Shown one piece after another: positions 1 through 11,418 of a DNA stretch of 64,000 nucleotides. The notes beneath the pieces are model-generated. The model saw only the letters and a list, made by a program, of their open reading frames with translations. It did no database searches and was not told where the DNA came from. Each line of letters opens with the position of its first letter. The first letter of the stretch is position 1. The position numbers and the translations under genes were made by a program. The DNA is from Loktanella fryxellensis (GTDB lineage: Bacteria > Pseudomonadota > Alphaproteobacteria > Rhodobacterales > Rhodobacteraceae): assembly GCF_900110065.1 (NCBI RefSeq), contig NZ_FOCI01000001.1:310001-374000 (forward strand), in the 5' to 3' direction.

Positions 1-1663
1 CGCAGACCGCAAGGCTGCGCGAGCCGTAGGTGCCCATGCCGAACGGGATCTTCGAGGTGTCGCCATGCACGATCGTGATCTGATCCTCGGGTATGCCGAT
101 CATCTCGGAGATCACCTGTGGAAAGGACGTCTCGTGGCCCTGCCCGTGGCTGTGCGCGCCGACCATGACGCTGATGCTGCCGGTGGCGTTCACCCGCACC
201 GTCGCCGCGTCATAGAGACCCGCCCGCGCCCCAAGCTGCCCTACCAGGTTCGATGGCGCGATGCCGCAGGCTTCGATGTAGCAGTTGATGCCCAGACCGC
301 GCAGCTTGCCGTTCCGCTCGCTCTCGGCGCGACGCGCCTTGAAGCCCGCGAAATCGGCGATCTCCTCCAGCTTGTCCATCGTCGCATGGTAGTCTCCGGT
401 GTCGTATTCCACCGCCACGGGCGTGGCATAGGGGAACTCGGTGATGAAGTTCTGCCGCCGCAGCGCGATCGGATCGACGCCAAGCTCGCGCGCGGCCATG
501 TCGATGACCCGCTCCAGCTGATAGGTGGCCTCGGGCCGGCCCGCGCCGCGATAGGCATCGACGGGCACGGTGTTGGTGAACACCGCCTTCACGTTCACAT
601 AGACATGCGGCGTCTTGTAGTTGCCGGCCATCAGCGTGCCGTGCAGCCACGTCGGGACCGAGGATGCGAAGGTGCTGAGGTAGGCACCCATGTTGGCGTA
701 GGTCTCGGTGCGCACGGCGACGAAGTTGTTGTCCGCATCCAGCGCCAGTTCGATCTTGGTCACATGATCACGGCCATGCGCGTCGGACATGAACGCTTCC
801 GACCGGGTGCTGGTCCACTTGACGGGGCGGTTCAGCGCCTTGGCCGCGAAGGTGCAGAACGCCTCTTCCGCATAGTGGAAGATCTTGGTGCCGAAGCCGC
901 CGCCCACGTCGGGGGCCACGACCCGCAGCTTGTGCTCCGGGATGCCCAGCACGAAAGCGCCCATCAGCAGACGGATCACATGCGGGTTCTGCGACGTGGT
1001 GTGCAGCGTGTGCATGTCGTCGGAGCGGTTGTATTCGCCCACCGCCACGCGTGGCTCCATCGGGTTGGCGACCAGACGGTTGTTCACCAGCTCCAGCGTC
1101 GTGACATGCGCCGCACCCTTGATCGCCGCATCGACGGCATCGCGGTTGTCCTCGACGAAACCCCAGTCATAGCAAAGGTTTGAGGTCAGTTCCTCATGCA
1201 CCTTGACCGAGCTGTCCGATACCGCCGCCTTCATGTCGATCACGGCGGGCAGCGTCTCGTAGTCCAGCACGATCGCTTCGGCGGCGTCGCGGGCCTGCGC
1301 CAGCGTGTCGGCCACGACGGCGCAGATCGGCTCGCCCACGTGGCGGATCTTGCCGTGCGCCAGCACCGGGTGGCGCGGTTCCTGCATCGGCTGGCCGAAG
1401 CGGTCGGTGATCAGCCAGCCGCAGGGAATGCCGCCCACCGCCTCGAAATCCGCGCCGGTGAACACGCGGTGCACGCCGGGCATCGCTTCGGCAGCCGCCG
1501 TGTCGACGCCGTTCAGTTTCGCATGGGCCATGTCGGCGCGCAGGAAGTGCACGTGAAGCTGACCGAAGATGTTGATGTCATCCGTGTAGTTCCCTGAGCC
1601 TGTCAGAAACCGCACGTCCTCGCGCCGTTTGCTGCTGGCACCGATTCCACTGTCCTTGGGCAT
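1..1663 (-). CDS. coxL: CO dehydrogenase-type molybdenum hydroxylase large subunit, form II (3' end outside window)
   Basis: Partial gene: 554 codons are visible and the C-terminus lies beyond the left edge. ATG at 1663 follows a GGGAGGAG ribosome binding site. The translation is a xanthine-oxidase-family molybdenum subunit: N-terminal a/b-hammerhead domain, then the Mo-cofactor binding domain with [15 protein letters not shown]. The active-site loop reads AYRGAGR (536-556), the form II signature; the form I enzymes that demonstrably oxidise CO carry AYRCSFR. It should work with CoxS (2Fe-2S) and a CoxM flavoprotein, which is not in the window. The upstream genes coxD, coxE and xdhC are maturation factors. 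The physiological substrate of form II enzymes is uncertain, so CO oxidation should not be assumed. The family is certain and the substrate is not. Confidence 0.9.
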   Translation of the reverse strand, partial: MPKDSGIGASSKRREDVRFLTGSGNYTDDINIFGQLHVHFLRADMAHAKLNGVDTAAAEAMPGVHRVFTGADFEAVGGIPCGWLITDRFGQPMQEPRHPVLAHGKIRHVGEPICAVVADTLAQARDAAEAIVLDYETLPAVIDMKAAVSDSSVKVHEELTSNLCYDWGFVEDNRDAVDAAIKGAAHVTTLELVNNRLVANPMEPRVAVGEYNRSDDMHTLHTTSQNPHVIRLLMGAFVLGIPEHKLRVVAPDVGGGFGTKIFHYAEEAFCTFAAKALNRPVKWTSTRSEAFMSDAHGRDHVTKIELALDADNNFVAVRTETYANMGAYLSTFASSVPTWLHGTLMAGNYKTPHVYVNVKAVFTNTVPVDAYRGAGRPEATYQLERVIDMAARELGVDPIALRRQNFITEFPYATPVAVEYDTGDYHATMDKLEEIADFAGFKARRAESERNGKLRGLGINCYIEACGIAPSNLVGQLGARAGLYDAATVRVNATGSISVMVGAHSHGQGHETSFPQVISEMIGIPEDQITIVHGDTSKIPFGMGTYGSRSLAVC

Positions 1664-1713
1664 GTATCGCTCCTCCCAGAGTATGCAGGTCCGGCGCGTG
1701 TCGCAGCCCCCTG

Positions 1714-1769
1714 CTTCTTCTCGTTAAAAATATCCTGTGGGGCGGTGCAGCCGGGGGGCTGGCCCCCCC
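1714..1769 (-). repeat. Structured intergenic repeat, copy 1 (terminator-like)
   Basis: Between coxS and coxL. Read on the minus strand it has a GC-rich inverted repeat (GGGGGGCCAGCCCCCC type) followed by GGATATTTTTAACGAGAAGA. The same layout recurs four more times in the window. The stem plus T-run could reduce transcription into coxL or stabilise the coxS message end. Confidence 0.6.
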
Positions 1770-1791
1770 TGTGCCCTCACCCCCGCAGCAC

Positions 1792-2274
1792 CTACTCTGC
1801 GGCCAGCGCAGGCATTTCCTGCCCGGACGCTGCCATGATCGCCTTGACGATGTTGTGGTAGCCCGTGCAACGGCAGATGTTGCCTTCCAGATGCTCGCGC
1901 ACCTCGTGCTCGGTGGGCTTGGGGTTGGCCTTCAGCAGGCTGGCGGCCGCCATCACCATACCAGGGGTGCAGAACCCGCACTGCAGACCGTGGTGGTCCT
2001 GGAACGCCTGCTGGATCGCGCTCAGCGTGCCGTCGTTGGCGGCGACGCCTTCGATGGTGGCGACCTGCGCGCCGTCCGCCTCGGCGGCGAACATGCTGCA
2101 GGCCTTCACCTGCATCCCGTCCACATGCACCGTGCAGGCGCCGCACTGGGACGTGTCGCAGCCCACATGGGTGCCCGTCAGGTGCAGCCCTTCGCGCAGG
2201 AACTCGACCAGAAGGGTCCGCCCCTCGACCTCGCCGGATACATTACGACCATTTACCGTCATCGATACGCGCAC
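1792..2274 (-). CDS. coxS: CO dehydrogenase-type small subunit, [2Fe-2S] protein
   Basis: 160-residue iron-sulfur subunit of the CoxLMS-type hydroxylase, which passes electrons from the Mo site towards FAD. It has an N-terminal plant-type ferredoxin domain with the cysteine cluster in [16 protein letters not shown] plus the following KAC, and a C-terminal all-alpha domain with CGFC and CRC motifs: two [2Fe-2S] clusters as in the family. A longer upstream reading exists, but the GTG at 2274 is placed 7 bases after GGGAGGA and gives the usual length; an ATG at 2262 is the alternative. It precedes coxL in the same direction, with a structured repeat between them. Confidence 0.92.
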   Translation of the reverse strand: MRVSMTVNGRNVSGEVEGRTLLVEFLREGLHLTGTHVGCDTSQCGACTVHVDGMQVKACSMFAAEADGAQVATIEGVAANDGTLSAIQQAFQDHHGLQCGFCTPGMVMAAASLLKANPKPTEHEVREHLEGNICRCTGYHNIVKAIMAASGQEMPALAAE

Positions 2275-2394
2275 GTGAAAGTCCTCCCGAAACCTCATGC
2301 TTGCCATCAGTCTAAGCATGCGATCCACAACCTGGGAAGCACGCAATTTCGCTGCACCTGCACGGTCGACGATGCTGCAGCGCATCAAAGCAGA

Positions 2395-3396
2395 TCAGTC
2401 TGATGCGGCGGCGTCGATCCGGCGTGGACGCGGACGGCTCGGGATTTCCTTCAGCAGGCCACCCACACCCATTGCCGCGATGTCGCGCGGCGTGACGCCC
2501 ATACCGCAGATCAGCCGTTCCAGCACCCAATCGGCGCCGTTCAGCGCGGGCGAACGCGCGCAACCCGGCAGGCCGATCACGGGCCGCCCGGCGTGCCGAC
2601 CCAGGAACAGCAGGTTCCCCGGATCGACCGGCATCCCGAAATGATCGACCGTGCCGCCTGCCAGCCGCACCGCCATCGGGGCCGTATCGGCAATGTCAGA
2701 CGTGGCCGTGGCGGTCAGGATGCAGACCAGCGGCGCATCGGTCGATTCCAGCGCCTGCGCAATGGCTTGCGCGTCGTGGTTCACGCAGCTGCGACCGGCA
2801 AAGGCCACACCCAGCCGGTCCAGACGCGCGATCAGCGACCGCATCCCCTTGTCGCCCAGATCGCGGCCCGCCTGCGTCTCGATCAGGGCCACGCGGTCGA
2901 TGACCGGCATCGTCAGGCCAAGGGCGCCCGCACCCGCGCGACACGCGGCGTCCAGATCCGTGCGCGCCACCGCATAGGCGATGATCTTGACCGTCGCCAC
3001 CAGCCCGCCCGCCTCCATCCGCTGCAGCGGCGGCACGGTCGCCAGCGTGATCATCGGATGCACCGCGTTCACCGCATGAACCGCGCTTACGTCGAGCGTG
3101 ACGAGGCCGGGTCCGTCCGCAATCACGTTGACGCGACCCGTCGCCGCGACGCTGCGCCGCAGGCCGGTGGCGGGGCCGGTCAGGGCCGCCGCAATGGTCG
3201 CGGCGGCGGTATCCTCGTCCACGTCGCCCGCCTCCAGCCGCGCGATGGTGACGTGGGCCACGCCCGCCGCCGCCAGACGGTGCAGGTCGTCGGCCGTCAG
3301 CACATGCCCCTTGGGCAGCGCCAGCGTGTCGGCACCGAGCTGGTGCGCCAGCACGCCGCCCAGCGCCTCGGCCAGCGGCACGGGGCCGAATTTCAT
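2395..3396 (-). CDS. Molybdopterin-binding protein of the MoeA/MogA-like domain family
   Basis: 333 residues, starting at the ATG that overlaps the xdhC stop (ATGA). The C-terminal half resembles the molybdopterin-binding domain of MoeA/MoaB-type proteins: LVCILTATATSDIADTAP, then GTVDHFGMPVDPGNLL and GRPVIGLPGCARSPALNGAD. The N-terminal part (KFGPVPLAEALGG, GHVLTADDL, RLAAAGV) resembles the entry segment of MoeA-like proteins. Position between xdhC and coxS suggests a role in cofactor insertion or modification for the CoxL-type enzyme. The exact reaction is unknown. Proteins of this kind are common beside xanthine-dehydrogenase-family operons in Rhodobacterales. Confidence 0.75.
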   Translation of the reverse strand: MKFGPVPLAEALGGVLAHQLGADTLALPKGHVLTADDLHRLAAAGVAHVTIARLEAGDVDEDTAAATIAAALTGPATGLRRSVAATGRVNVIADGPGLVTLDVSAVHAVNAVHPMITLATVPPLQRMEAGGLVATVKIIAYAVARTDLDAACRAGAGALGLTMPVIDRVALIETQAGRDLGDKGMRSLIARLDRLGVAFAGRSCVNHDAQAIAQALESTDAPLVCILTATATSDIADTAPMAVRLAGGTVDHFGMPVDPGNLLFLGRHAGRPVIGLPGCARSPALNGADWVLERLICGMGVTPRDIAAMGVGGLLKEIPSRPRPRRIDAAASD

Positions 3397-4354
3397 GCGG
3401 GACGCCGCAAGGTAGCGATCACCTGCGCCATGATGCTGACCGCGATCTCCGCCGGGGCCCGGCCCCCCAGATCGAGGCCCACGGGCGCGTGGATGCGCGC
3501 GATGTCGTCCGCACCGAAGCCGTCGGCGGTCAGCCTGTCCACCCGTTTCGCATGGGTGCGTTTCGAGCCGAGGCAGCCAAGGTAGAAGGCCCCGCTGCGC
3601 AACGTGGCCGCAATCGCCGGATCGTCGAGTTTCGGATCGTGGGTCAGCGTGACCACGGCGGTGCGGCTGTCCGGGGCGAGGGCGGCCATCGCCGCGTCCG
3701 GCCAATCCTCCAGGATCGTCTCGCCCGGGAACCGGTCGGCAGAGCCGAAGGCGCCGCGCGGATCGATGAGCACCGGATCGAACCCGCAGGCCCGCGCCAT
3801 CGGCAGCAGCGCCTGCGCGATATGCACGGCACCGACGACGATCATCCGCAGCGGCGGGTTGTGGATGGCGACGAAAGTGCGCGCATCGTCCTCGACCCCG
3901 CTGCGGTCCAGCCGGAACCGTTCGGGGTAGGCTGCGGGGTCCGCCAGCGTGGGCGGGCCGCCGTCCAGATCGGTGACATAGGCGATGGGTTGACGGGCGG
4001 TGATGGCGTCCACCAACGCCGTCAGCAGCGGGATGGGCATAGCCCCGCCCACGGGTTCGACCAGCACCCGGATGCGCCCGCCACAGGCCAGACCGACCGC
4101 AAATGCCGCGTCGTCGCTGACGCCGTAGTCCAGCAGCCGCGCCGTGCCCTGGGGGATCGCGTCCAGCGCCTCGAGGATCACCGCGCCTTCGACGCAGCCA
4201 CCGGACACCGACCCCTCCATCCGCCCGGTGTCGTCGATGATCAGCAGCGATCCCACGCCGCGCGGGGCAGAGCCCCATGTCTCGACCACGGTGGCAATGG
4301 CGACACCGCGTCCCGCCCGGTGCCAGTCGCGTGCGGTCTGCAGCAGATGATCGG

Positions 4355-4358
<4 letters not shown>
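3393..4358 (-). CDS. XdhC/CoxI family molybdenum hydroxylase maturation protein
   Basis: 321 residues. The N-terminal XdhC/CoxI domain includes VVETWGSAPRGVGSLLIID and SVSGGCVEGAVILEA. The C-terminal Rossmann-like domain includes LRMIVVGAVHIAQALLPMA and AFYLGCLGSKRTHAKR, with IARIHAPVGLDLGGRAPAEIA near the end. In the family XdhC binds Mo cofactor, promotes its sulfuration and hands it to the apo-enzyme. Both domains are joined here, as in XdhC, rather than split as separate CoxI and CoxF. Start and stop overlap coxE and the downstream Mo-binding gene by four bases each, so translation is probably coupled along the cluster. Confidence 0.9.
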
Positions 4359-5689
<1,331 letters not shown>

Positions 5690-5750
5690 CCCGCCACGCG
5701 CTGCCGACGTGGGTCCCGCAAGGCCCGAAGCGATCGCGGCCCGCGGCGGA

Positions 5751-6653
5751 TCATGCGGGGATCGCGGCGCGCGCCTCGTCGAGGATCTGTTTCGCCTTCG
5801 ACCCTTCGATCTTGCGGATGTCGTCCTGATATTTCAGCAGCGCGCCCAGCGTGTCGGCGATCACCGCCGGCGACAGGTCGATGACGTCCAGCGCCAGCAG
5901 GCATTTCGCCCAGTCGATGGTTTCGGCGACACCCGGCGTCTTGAACAGATCCTCGGTGCGCAGGCGCTGGACAAAGGCCACCACCTCGCGGCTGAGGGTT
6001 TCGGCGGCTTCGGGCGCGCGGGCGTGCAGGATGTCGAGTTCGCGGTCGAAGTCCGGGTAATCGACCCAGTGATACAGGCACCGCCGCTTCAGCGCGTCAT
6101 GCACCTCGCGCGTGCGGTTCGAGGTCAGGATCACGATGGGCGGCGTCGGCGCCTTGATGGTGCCGCGCTCGGGGATCGTGACCTGAAAGTCGGACAGCGC
6201 CTCCAGCAGGAACGCCTCGAACGGGGCGTCGGTGCGGTCGATCTCGTCGATCAGCAGGACAGGTGCGCCGCCCGGCTGCGGGCGCAGGGCCTGCAGCAGC
6301 GGGCGTTCGATCAGGAAATCGTCGGCGAACAGATCGGCGCGCAGGCTGGCGGCATCGGTGCCACCAGCCGCCTCGGCGCTGCGGATGGCGATCATCTGGG
6401 CGGCGAAGTTCCATTCGTAGACCGCCGAGGACGCATCCAGCCCTTCATAACACTGCAGGCGGATCAGGCGGCGGCCCAGGGCTGCGGACAGCGCCTTGGC
6501 GATCTCGGTCTTACCGGTGCCTGCCTCACCTTCGAGGAACAGGGGCCGCCCCAGGCGCAGGGCCAGGAACACCACCGTCGCCAGGGGACGCGGGCAGACA
6601 TAGCCTTCGGCGGCCAATGCCGTCTGCACGTCGTCGATGCTGTCGAATGCCAT
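5751..6653 (-). CDS. coxD: MoxR-type AAA+ ATPase CoxD
   Basis: 300 residues from the ATG at 6653, preceded by a GGGGGAA stretch; longer upstream readings have no family similarity. Walker A is GEAGTGKTEIAK, Walker B is VLLIDEIDRTD, and sensor 1 is VILTSNRTREVHDAL. MoxR ATPases act as chaperones together with VWA proteins, here CoxE encoded 61 bases downstream. It is the first gene of the minus-strand cox cluster, so the cluster promoter should lie in the 254-base gap shared with the divergent gene at 6908. Confidence 0.92.
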   Translation of the reverse strand: MAFDSIDDVQTALAAEGYVCPRPLATVVFLALRLGRPLFLEGEAGTGKTEIAKALSAALGRRLIRLQCYEGLDASSAVYEWNFAAQMIAIRSAEAAGGTDAASLRADLFADDFLIERPLLQALRPQPGGAPVLLIDEIDRTDAPFEAFLLEALSDFQVTIPERGTIKAPTPPIVILTSNRTREVHDALKRRCLYHWVDYPDFDRELDILHARAPEAAETLSREVVAFVQRLRTEDLFKTPGVAETIDWAKCLLALDVIDLSPAVIADTLGALLKYQDDIRKIEGSKAKQILDEARAAIPA

Positions 6654-6907
6654 GGTGCCGTTCCCCCGCCGCCCCGTGATCCCCACCCGCCAACCTGCAC
6701 CGTGTCGCGGTGCAGTCAAGTCATGCGCGCACGTCCCTGCGGTCTGCGGGATCGGTTGCCGCACGCGGCCGCACGCCCTACCTTGCGACCCACAGGATGC
6801 GGCACGGGACAGCGCACCGCAAATCCGGCGCACGCCTTGCCCATTTTCGCCGCAATGACGGGGCAAGACTTGTCGCGACGCCGCCATCGTCAGACCAGGA
6901 GAGCCTT

Positions 6908-7852
6908 ATGACCGACCATGCCCTGCCGATCGCCGCCAACCTGCGGGGGCTGGATCACGACGCCTGGCTGGCCGCCCTCGAGGATGTGGTCGAAGCGCAC
7001 GGCACCTTCACGCCGCTGGGTCGCGACCACGCGGCCACATTTCTGGACGCAGGCCCCAAGCTGCTGGTGACGTTCGAGAATGCGGCAGAGGTGCGCGCGC
7101 TGCCGGACGCGCTGCCGCGGGGGTTCGCCTATGCCCGTCAGGACGGCTGGTCGCATCTGGGGATCATCAGCCACACCGAAAGCTGGTTTCGCGACGTGGC
7201 GATCTATCGCCACATCGACCGGCTGATCGACGACGGATTCTTCGAAGACTTCGAGGATGTACTGTTCTACGGCGCGCAGGCGGGTGGTTACGGCGCCGCC
7301 GCCTACAGCGTGGCGGCACCCGGTGCCCGCGTGCTGGCGCTGGCCCCGCAGGCGACGCTGGAGGCGCGGATCGCTGCCTGGGACCAGCGATTCGTCACCC
7401 ACCGCCGCGTCAGCTTCGCCGACCGCTACGGCTATGCCCCCGACATGATCGACGCGGCCCGTCAGGTCTGGATCGCCTACAACCCGCAACAGCGCCTCGA
7501 CGCGATGCATGCGGCGCTGTTCACCCGCGCCAATGTCCAGATGCTGCGCGCGCGCGGCTTGAACGGACGTTTGGATACCGTGCTGGACACGCTGGGCGCA
7601 CTTGAACCGACGATCCGCGCCGCGATGGCAGGGACATTGACGCCAGAGCTTTTCACGGAACTGACGTCGGGTCGCAAGACCTTTGCGGGCTACCGCCGTC
7701 TGCTGGTCCGCCGGGCCCGCGAAACCGGCCATGTGGCGCTGGCCGCCGGCCTGTGCCGCCGGTTTCTGTCAGAGGGGCGCGACCCCTATTGGGCGCGGCA
7801 ACTGGACGAGATGGGGATGCCCGCCGATCCCGATCCGGCGACGCCACACTGA
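6908..7852 (+). CDS. Conserved protein with an alpha/beta-hydrolase-like core, function unknown
   Basis: 314 residues from the ATG at 6908, which follows AGGAGA by six bases. I do not recognise a characterised homologue. The centre (about residues 118-150) resembles an alpha/beta-hydrolase elbow: a hydrophobic strand, then FYGAQAGGYGAAAYS and later VLALAPQATLEA. At the elbow the nucleophile position G-x-S-x-G is occupied by Q (GAQAG), so hydrolase activity is doubtful. The C-terminal 80 residues are helical and basic (LLVRRARETGHVALAAGLC). There is no signal peptide or membrane segment. It lies upstream of pyrC in the same direction with a 91-base gap, and a link to pyrimidine synthesis is not shown. 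Confidence 0.7.
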   Translation: MTDHALPIAANLRGLDHDAWLAALEDVVEAHGTFTPLGRDHAATFLDAGPKLLVTFENAAEVRALPDALPRGFAYARQDGWSHLGIISHTESWFRDVAIYRHIDRLIDDGFFEDFEDVLFYGAQAGGYGAAAYSVAAPGARVLALAPQATLEARIAAWDQRFVTHRRVSFADRYGYAPDMIDAARQVWIAYNPQQRLDAMHAALFTRANVQMLRARGLNGRLDTVLDTLGALEPTIRAAMAGTLTPELFTELTSGRKTFAGYRRLLVRRARETGHVALAAGLCRRFLSEGRDPYWARQLDEMGMPADPDPATPH

Positions 7853-7943
7853 CACGGGACAGGCAAGCGCAGCGCGGCTTTCACGGCGGAACTGACGCCG
7901 CGGCATCTGGTCAGCACCACGGTTTCCGGTATAGACGCGGATC

Positions 7944-8987
7944 ATGGCCGAACACACATCCCTGACCCTGCGCCGTCCCGACGACTGGCACCTGCACCTG
8001 CGCGACGGGGCGATGTTGCGGGCCGTGCTGCCGGAAACAGCACGACACTTTGCCCGTGCCATCGTGATGCCGAACCTCGTGCCGCCCGTCGTCACCGGGG
8101 CCGACGCGGCAGCGTACCGCGACCGCATCATGGCCGCGCTGCCGGCGGGGGCCGATTTCACGCCGCTGATGACGCTCTATCTGACCGAGGACACCGATCC
8201 CGACGACGTGGCCGCGGCCCATGCCGCAGGCATCGTCACGGCGGTAAAGCTCTATCCCGCCGGGGCCACGACCAATTCCGCCAGCGGTGTGCGGGATTTC
8301 GACCGGGTGCGCCCGGTGCTGGACCGCATGGCCGAGATCGGTCTGCCCCTGTGCATCCACGGCGAGGTGACGGATCACGCCGTCGACATCTTCGACCGCG
8401 AAGCGGTGTTCATCGACCGCATCCTGACCCCGCTGCGCCGCCGCAATCCCGACCTGAGGGTCGTGATGGAGCATGTGACGACAGAGGATGCCGTCGATTA
8501 CGTTCGCGACGCTGGCCGCAACCTCGCCGCCACCATCACGACGCATCACCTGATCATCAACCGCAACCACATCCTTGCCGGTGGCATACGGCCGCATTTC
8601 TATTGCCTGCCCGTGGCCAAGCGCGAAACCCACCGCGTGGCCCTCGTGCAGGCGGCGATTTCCGGCGACAAGCGATTCTTCCTCGGCACCGACTCGGCCC
8701 CCCACACGGATGCGGCCAAGCTGCAGCCCTGCGGCTGTGCGGGCGTGTTCAGCGCGACCAACACCCTGTCGTGCCTGGCAGAGGTGTTCGAGGCCGCCGA
8801 CGCCCTGCCCCGGCTGGAGGCGTTCACATCACTGAACGGACCGGCGTTCTACGGCCTGCCCGCGAACACTGCGACGATCACCCTGACCAAGGGCGCGCCC
8901 CTCGTCACGCCCGCCACGATCGCCACCGACGACGGCCCCGTCACCGTGTTCGACCCCGGCTTCCCGCTGCACTGGCATGTCGCCTGA
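7944..8987 (+). CDS. pyrC: Dihydroorotase (class II, PyrC type)
   Basis: 347 residues, the usual length of the monofunctional E. coli-type enzyme. It forms dihydroorotate from carbamoyl-aspartate in pyrimidine synthesis. Zinc ligands are in WHLHLRDG near residue 15, the carboxylated lysine is in [13 protein letters not shown] near residue 102, and further metal residues are in CIHGEV and VMEHVTT. The catalytic Asp region is FLGTDSAPH. It is followed 27 bases later by pyrE, so the two are probably one operon. Confidence 0.97.
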   Translation: MAEHTSLTLRRPDDWHLHLRDGAMLRAVLPETARHFARAIVMPNLVPPVVTGADAAAYRDRIMAALPAGADFTPLMTLYLTEDTDPDDVAAAHAAGIVTAVKLYPAGATTNSASGVRDFDRVRPVLDRMAEIGLPLCIHGEVTDHAVDIFDREAVFIDRILTPLRRRNPDLRVVMEHVTTEDAVDYVRDAGRNLAATITTHHLIINRNHILAGGIRPHFYCLPVAKRETHRVALVQAAISGDKRFFLGTDSAPHTDAAKLQPCGCAGVFSATNTLSCLAEVFEAADALPRLEAFTSLNGPAFYGLPANTATITLTKGAPLVTPATIATDDGPVTVFDPGFPLHWHVA

Positions 8988-9014
8988 CCCCACCCTGATC
9001 GAAAGACCCGCGCC

Positions 9015-9692
9015 ATGATCCCCACCAGCTATCCCACCAAGGACGAGATCGCCCGCCTGACCGCAGGCATGCTGCTGGAGATCGGCGCGGTGGATTTCAA
9101 CACCGCGACGCCGTTCACCCATGCCAGCGGCAAGCAGGCACCGACTTACGTCGATTGCCGCAAGCTGATCTCCTATCCCCGCATCCGGGCGACGCTGATG
9201 GATTTCCTGACCGTCACGGTGATGCGCGAGGCGGGGTTCGAGGCATTCGACAACGTCGCCGGCGGCGAGACGGCGGGCATCCCCTTTGCCGCACTCGTGG
9301 CCGAACGGATGGCGCTGCCGATGACCTATGTGCGCAAGAAGCCCAAGGGCTACGGCCGCAACGCCTGCATCGAAGGTGTCATGACCCCCGGCCAGCGCGT
9401 CCTGCTGGTCGAGGATCTGACGACCGACGGCGGATCGAAACTGTCCTTCGTCGATGCGATCCGCGACACCGGGGCGACCTGTGCGGCGACCGCCGTGATC
9501 TTCTACTACGGCATCTTCGAACGCGTCGAGCAGCGCCTGTCGGACCACGGCGTGCAACTGCTGCACCTATGCACGTGGTGGGACGTGATCGCGGTCGCCC
9601 GCACCCGCGGCAGCTTCGACGCGGCGACGCTGGAAGGGGTCGAGGCCTACTTGCGCAATCCGGCCGGCTGGACCCCCAGCATCACGGTCTGA
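9015..9692 (+). CDS. pyrE: Orotate phosphoribosyltransferase
   Basis: 225 residues. Joins orotate to PRPP to give OMP, the step after dihydroorotate oxidation. The PRPP-binding signature [14 protein letters not shown] is near residue 130, followed by a Ser/Phe-rich helix. A lysine pair in [12 protein letters not shown] forms the catalytic loop. It sits in tandem with pyrC, and the last two de novo pyrimidine genes are elsewhere. Confidence 0.97.
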   Translation: MIPTSYPTKDEIARLTAGMLLEIGAVDFNTATPFTHASGKQAPTYVDCRKLISYPRIRATLMDFLTVTVMREAGFEAFDNVAGGETAGIPFAALVAERMALPMTYVRKKPKGYGRNACIEGVMTPGQRVLLVEDLTTDGGSKLSFVDAIRDTGATCAATAVIFYYGIFERVEQRLSDHGVQLLHLCTWWDVIAVARTRGSFDAATLEGVEAYLRNPAGWTPSITV

Positions 9693-9783
9693 CTGCCCGC
9701 CCGGCGTCCAATCCCCGGCGGGCGGTTTCCTGCCGATGCAGGTGCCTGCCGTTGGCGCGCCGCACGGGGCCGCGCCCCCGATC

Positions 9784-9815
9784 TTGTGTCAACCGACCTG
9801 TCGCAGTTATCCACA
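9784..9815 (+). promoter_or_regulatory. Perfect DnaA box upstream of dnaB, overlapping a possible promoter
   Basis: TTATCCACA at 9807-9815 matches the DnaA box consensus at all nine positions. It lies 98 bases before the dnaB ATG. A TTGTGT hexamer at 9784-9789 sits 17 bases before TTATCC, so the box may overlap the -10 region of the dnaB promoter. If so, DnaA could repress or time dnaB transcription. The box is seen in the sequence; its role is inferred. Confidence 0.5.
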
Positions 9816-9912
9816 GATCAATGCCATTGGGTCGCCCGCCCCGCTGGTCTAGAACCACGGGACGCGCGCCCACCGGGGCGCTGCCGGGCACTGCAGCGGG
9901 AATGAACGTCAG

Positions 9913-11418
9913 ATGAACGAGATCAGCCTTTTCAACGCCACGGGGACCGACGCGGCGCTGGCCGACACGATGCCCCACTCGATCGAGGCGGAACAGCAGC
10001 TGCTGGGCGCGATCCTGACCAACAACGACATCTTCGACCGCATCGCCAGCATCCTCGGCCCGCAGCATTTCTATGACCCCGTGCACGCCCGTATCTTCGA
10101 CTGCGCGGCGGCACGGCTGTCCAAGAACGCACTGGCCAGCCCCGTCACGCTGAAATCCTATATGGAGGACGACGAGGGGTTGGCCGAACTCGGCGGCGGC
10201 GCCTACCTCGTGCGGCTGGCGGCCAGCGCCACGTCGGCCTTCGCCGCGCGCGACTATGCGCAGATGATCTACGATCTGGCGATCCGGCGGCAGCTGATCC
10301 AGGTCGGCCAGACCATCGCCGCAAAGGCGAGCAAGGTCGATGTGGCGTCGGAACCCAAGGACCAGATCGTGGAGGCGGAACAGGCGCTCTATGCGCTGGC
10401 CGAAAGCGGGACCGCCGATAGTGGCTTCCAGTCGTTCCTGCGCGCCGTCACGGATGCGGTGAACATGGCAAACGCCGCCTATCAGCGCGACGGCGGGCTG
10501 GCTGGCGTGTCCACCGGGCTGATCGACCTCGACAAGAAACTGGGCGGGCTGCACAAGTCCGACCTGCTGATCCTTGCCGGGCGCCCGTCGATGGGTAAGA
10601 CGTCGCTGGCCACCAACATCGCCTACAACATCGCCAAGGCCTACAAGAAGGGCATCCTGCACGACGGCACCGAGGGCGCGGTGAACGGCGGCGTCGTGGG
10701 CTTCTACAGCCTTGAGATGTCGGCCGAACAACTCGCCGCCCGCATCCTGTCAGAGGCGGCCGAGGTGCCGTCCGAACAGATCCGCCGCGGCGACATGACC
10801 GAGGTGGAGTTCCGACGCTTCGTCGATGCGGCCAAGCAGCTGGAATCCTGCCCGCTGTTCATCGACGACACGCCCGCCCTGCCGATCTCGCAGCTCGCCG
10901 CCCGTGCGCGGCGGCTGAAGCGGACCCACGGCCTCGACGTGCTGGTGGTGGACTATCTGCAGCTGGTGCGCGGCACCGGGCGGAGCGAGAACCGCGTGAA
11001 CGAGATCTCCGAGATCACGATGGGGCTCAAGGCCATCGCCAAGGAGTTGCAGATCCCCGTGATCGCCCTGTCGCAGCTGTCGCGTCAGGTCGAAAACCGC
11101 GAGGACAAGCGCCCGCAGCTGTCGGACCTGCGCGAATCCGGCTCGATCGAGCAGGATGCCGACGTGGTGATGTTCGTGTTCCGCGAGGAATACTACAAGG
11201 AACGCGAGAAGCCGGGCGATCACGAGATGGACAAGATCGCGATCTGGCAGGAAGAGATGGAGCGCCTGCGCGGCAAGGCCGAGGTCGTGATCGGCAAGCA
11301 GCGCCACGGCCCCATCGGCACCGTGGAACTCAGCTTCGAGGGCCGCTTCACCCGCTTCGGCAATCTGGTGAAGCCCTGGCAGCAGGACGGCAACGGTGGG
11401 GGCGATGTCGGATTTTGA
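9913..11418 (+). CDS. dnaB: Replicative DNA helicase DnaB
   Basis: 501 residues. The N-terminal helical domain opens with HSIEAEQQLLGAIL. The RecA-like helicase domain has Walker A GRPSMGKTS near residue 223, Walker B VLVVDYLQLV, and the H4 motif IALSQLSRQVENREDKRPQL followed by DLRESGSIEQDADVVMF. The length is typical for Rhodobacterales and no intein is visible. DnaB unwinds the fork as a hexamer and recruits DnaG. A perfect DnaA box lies upstream, and the downstream acetyltransferase gene starts inside its last codons. Confidence 0.97.
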   Translation: MNEISLFNATGTDAALADTMPHSIEAEQQLLGAILTNNDIFDRIASILGPQHFYDPVHARIFDCAAARLSKNALASPVTLKSYMEDDEGLAELGGGAYLVRLAASATSAFAARDYAQMIYDLAIRRQLIQVGQTIAAKASKVDVASEPKDQIVEAEQALYALAESGTADSGFQSFLRAVTDAVNMANAAYQRDGGLAGVSTGLIDLDKKLGGLHKSDLLILAGRPSMGKTSLATNIAYNIAKAYKKGILHDGTEGAVNGGVVGFYSLEMSAEQLAARILSEAAEVPSEQIRRGDMTEVEFRRFVDAAKQLESCPLFIDDTPALPISQLAARARRLKRTHGLDVLVVDYLQLVRGTGRSENRVNEISEITMGLKAIAKELQIPVIALSQLSRQVENREDKRPQLSDLRESGSIEQDADVVMFVFREEYYKEREKPGDHEMDKIAIWQEEMERLRGKAEVVIGKQRHGPIGTVELSFEGRFTRFGNLVKPWQQDGNGGGDVGF

